Shown one piece after another: positions 62,225 to 64,000 of a DNA stretch of 64,000 nt. Origin of the DNA: Brachypterus glaber (Eukaryota; Arthropoda; Insecta; Coleoptera; Kateretidae); contig OY294044.1 of assembly GCA_958510825.1 (NCBI GenBank), forward strand, positions 101,408,893-101,472,892, written 5' to 3'. How positions within the stretch are numbered: position 1 is the first letter of the stretch; each line of letters starts with the position of its first letter. The position numbers were made by a program, and so were the translations under genes. The notes beneath the pieces were generated by a model. It ran no database searches. It was not told the origin of the DNA and saw nothing but the letters and a program-made list of their open reading frames with translations.

Positions 62225-63800
62225 ATATTAATTCCTAAGGAAACGGATCTAACCCAAATTTACCAGAAATATACAATAATTTAAATTAGAGACTTTTATT
62301 TTTATTCCAAAAATAGTCGGCGAGATGAAAAAAATTAAATAAAAAAGGATTAGCGGTTGGTTACACTAAATTTTTTTAAAACACGTATTTTGTTACTTCT
62401 TAGAGATACCGGGCTACCTGATAAAAGGAAACAAGAATTCTCTATACTCAGGAGTTCTATCCTTAAAATTTATATCTACATAAAATATATAAATACCTAT
62501 ATATGTTTAACTAACTGTTCGGTGTAATTTTGTTTGCTATATAAGTCCAAAATTCAAAAAAATATTCAAAATATCATATGTAATCTCTATGTGTCTTCAT
62601 ATATGCATATACCTCAAGTTTGTATAAAAAAATCACAATATATTATATTCTATATGCATTATCTAAATAACATTATACTGCTTTGATAATATGAAATTAA
62701 ATATACAAGGGAATTTTTGCATGAAAAACTTTTGACCTGTTCTTTTTAATTTATGAAACTGCATCAAAGGCTTTTTTAAGTTGATCAAAATTGCTGCATT
62801 TTTAATGAAAATTTCCTTGTATGTTAAACACCATTTGGGATGATGTAGCGTATCCCAGAATTGAAAAAAATTATATCTATCTGTGATTTAATCAAAAATT
62901 TTGATGTATATTTTCTCTAAAAATATCTTAAAAATATTATATAAAATTTAAACATTTAGATTTAGAATAATTGATATAAATATTCAATGTCATATATATA
63001 ATATATAAAATGAAAATTGGTAAAATATTCAATTTTCAAGTATTTTTGTTTTTTCATATAAACAAATGAAGTGCAATTAGATGGTATATACATACATATA
63101 TATTTACATCAATATTACGTAGTATATAAGATATATTATATTATATATTTGAAAAAAAAAGAATGCTATTTTGTTTTTGAGAGATAAAAGATTGAACTCA
63201 AATGGTAGAGTTATACATGCTTTTCCCCCCGGTTCCCTCAAAGACCGTCAAATCTTACACCAAACCAAAACCAAACCGATACCGACAGTTAATTAGAATT
63301 ACAATACAAAAATCAGGAAGAAAACATACCCAAATAATTCGTAATACATTTAAAAAGCGTTACTACTAAGTATCTACCTACTTTTAAGTCCTTAAAAGGA
63401 TGGAATCATATAATTACGAAAAATACCATTCCCATGCCTAACGTTAAAATGAACAAATTTGTATCAAATTGAGAATAAATTCATCATAATCACAAAACCT
63501 CACATTCCAAATAATATTTTTTCTTTCTGATTTTTGTGGAAATAATTTTATCTTACAAACCAAACCAGATTATACAGTAATAAAACACATATTTAAGTTG
63601 GACCAAAAATTAAGTAAATGCCGTATATTTGTAAATAGAACTAATGGTATGCTTTCTCCATACATATCTAACTTAAAGCATAGACTTTATTTCCAATATG
63701 TTATTTATATTATTATTATTAGAAAACGCAATATAGGTAATTTGCCACGATTAGTTAAAAAAATCAGAAAAATTAAACATCAAAATTTAACAATTTGAGT
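62225..63800. other. AT-rich flank
   Basis: Includes a strongly TA-dinucleotide-rich stretch at about 62980-63160. No gene or repeat recognised. The ORF at 63598-63798 is not convincing. Confidence 0.6.
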
Positions 63801-63809
63801 ACATAATGT

Positions 63810-64000
63810 ACAGTAGTCGGCGAATTTCTAGTACTCGCATAGGCGCCGCGTCGACTCTAGCGTTGAGGCGAGGTTTTAAATATTTACATTTTTATTTCTT
63901 TTAATCTTGATTTTTTTTAATGATTCCATTTTAACGAGTAAGGTGGGAAAAAAAGTTTTGATTTATAAAAATTTTCCTCATAATTCGCCAAAATTATTCC
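63810..64000 (+). repeat. Dispersed repeat R3, runs off the window
   Basis: tactcgcataggcgccgcg, gcgttgaggcgaggttttaa and tttcctcataattcgccaa are the reverse complement of blocks at 5340-5615. Confidence 0.75.

Noticed and set aside
62605..62615. let-7 seed-like atacctca downstream of the gene
   Set aside because: Partial seed only, and the transcript probably does not reach this far.

Overview
The window is animal nuclear DNA, almost certainly insect: very AT-rich, intron-dominated, full of small DNA transposons, with one 200-N assembly gap. It holds most of a single gene on the + strand, which I identify as the insect ecdysone-induced transcription factor E93 (Eip93F, also called Mblk-1). 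The identification rests on two Pipsqueak-type helix-turn-helix domains, a PLDLS motif and the overall exon layout. The species cannot be named from the sequence. A beetle or another insect with a large genome is plausible, but that is inference.

Layout. Bases 1-1002 are intron. Twelve coding exons follow at 1003-1194, 2722-2978, 21451-21661, 21960-22194, 51631-51737 (or 51643-51737), 53433-53670, 54007-54238, 54440-54594, 54778-55472, 56119-56437, 58046-58287 and 58711-59033. All eleven junctions are phase-compatible and give one open frame of about 1,067 residues ending in TAA at 59031-59033. The first exon starts inside a codon, so the start codon and N-terminal exon(s) lie upstream of the window. 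Ten introns are GT-AG; the ninth (55473-56118) must be GC-AG to keep the frame. From 59034 to 64000 lie the 3' UTR, whose end I cannot place, and AT-rich repeat-bearing flank.

Introns 2 (18.5 kb) and 4 (29.4 kb) are mostly transposon debris. I see a decayed mariner (1552-2549), a decayed Tc1-like element (49819-50665), and a tRNA-derived SINE family with at least four copies and two different tRNA heads. There are PIF/Harbinger-like MITEs with TWA target duplications, several families of long foldback elements flanked by TA, two unusual minisatellites and a few microsatellites. Several insertions are nested, which gives relative ages.

No second protein-coding gene is supported. I found no novel multi-gene system. 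The most useful observations are the GC-AG intron, the tandem in-frame acceptor in front of the first HTH domain, the SINE head replacement, a sequence gap that looks artificial, and the density of long inverted repeats inside a transcribed developmental regulator.
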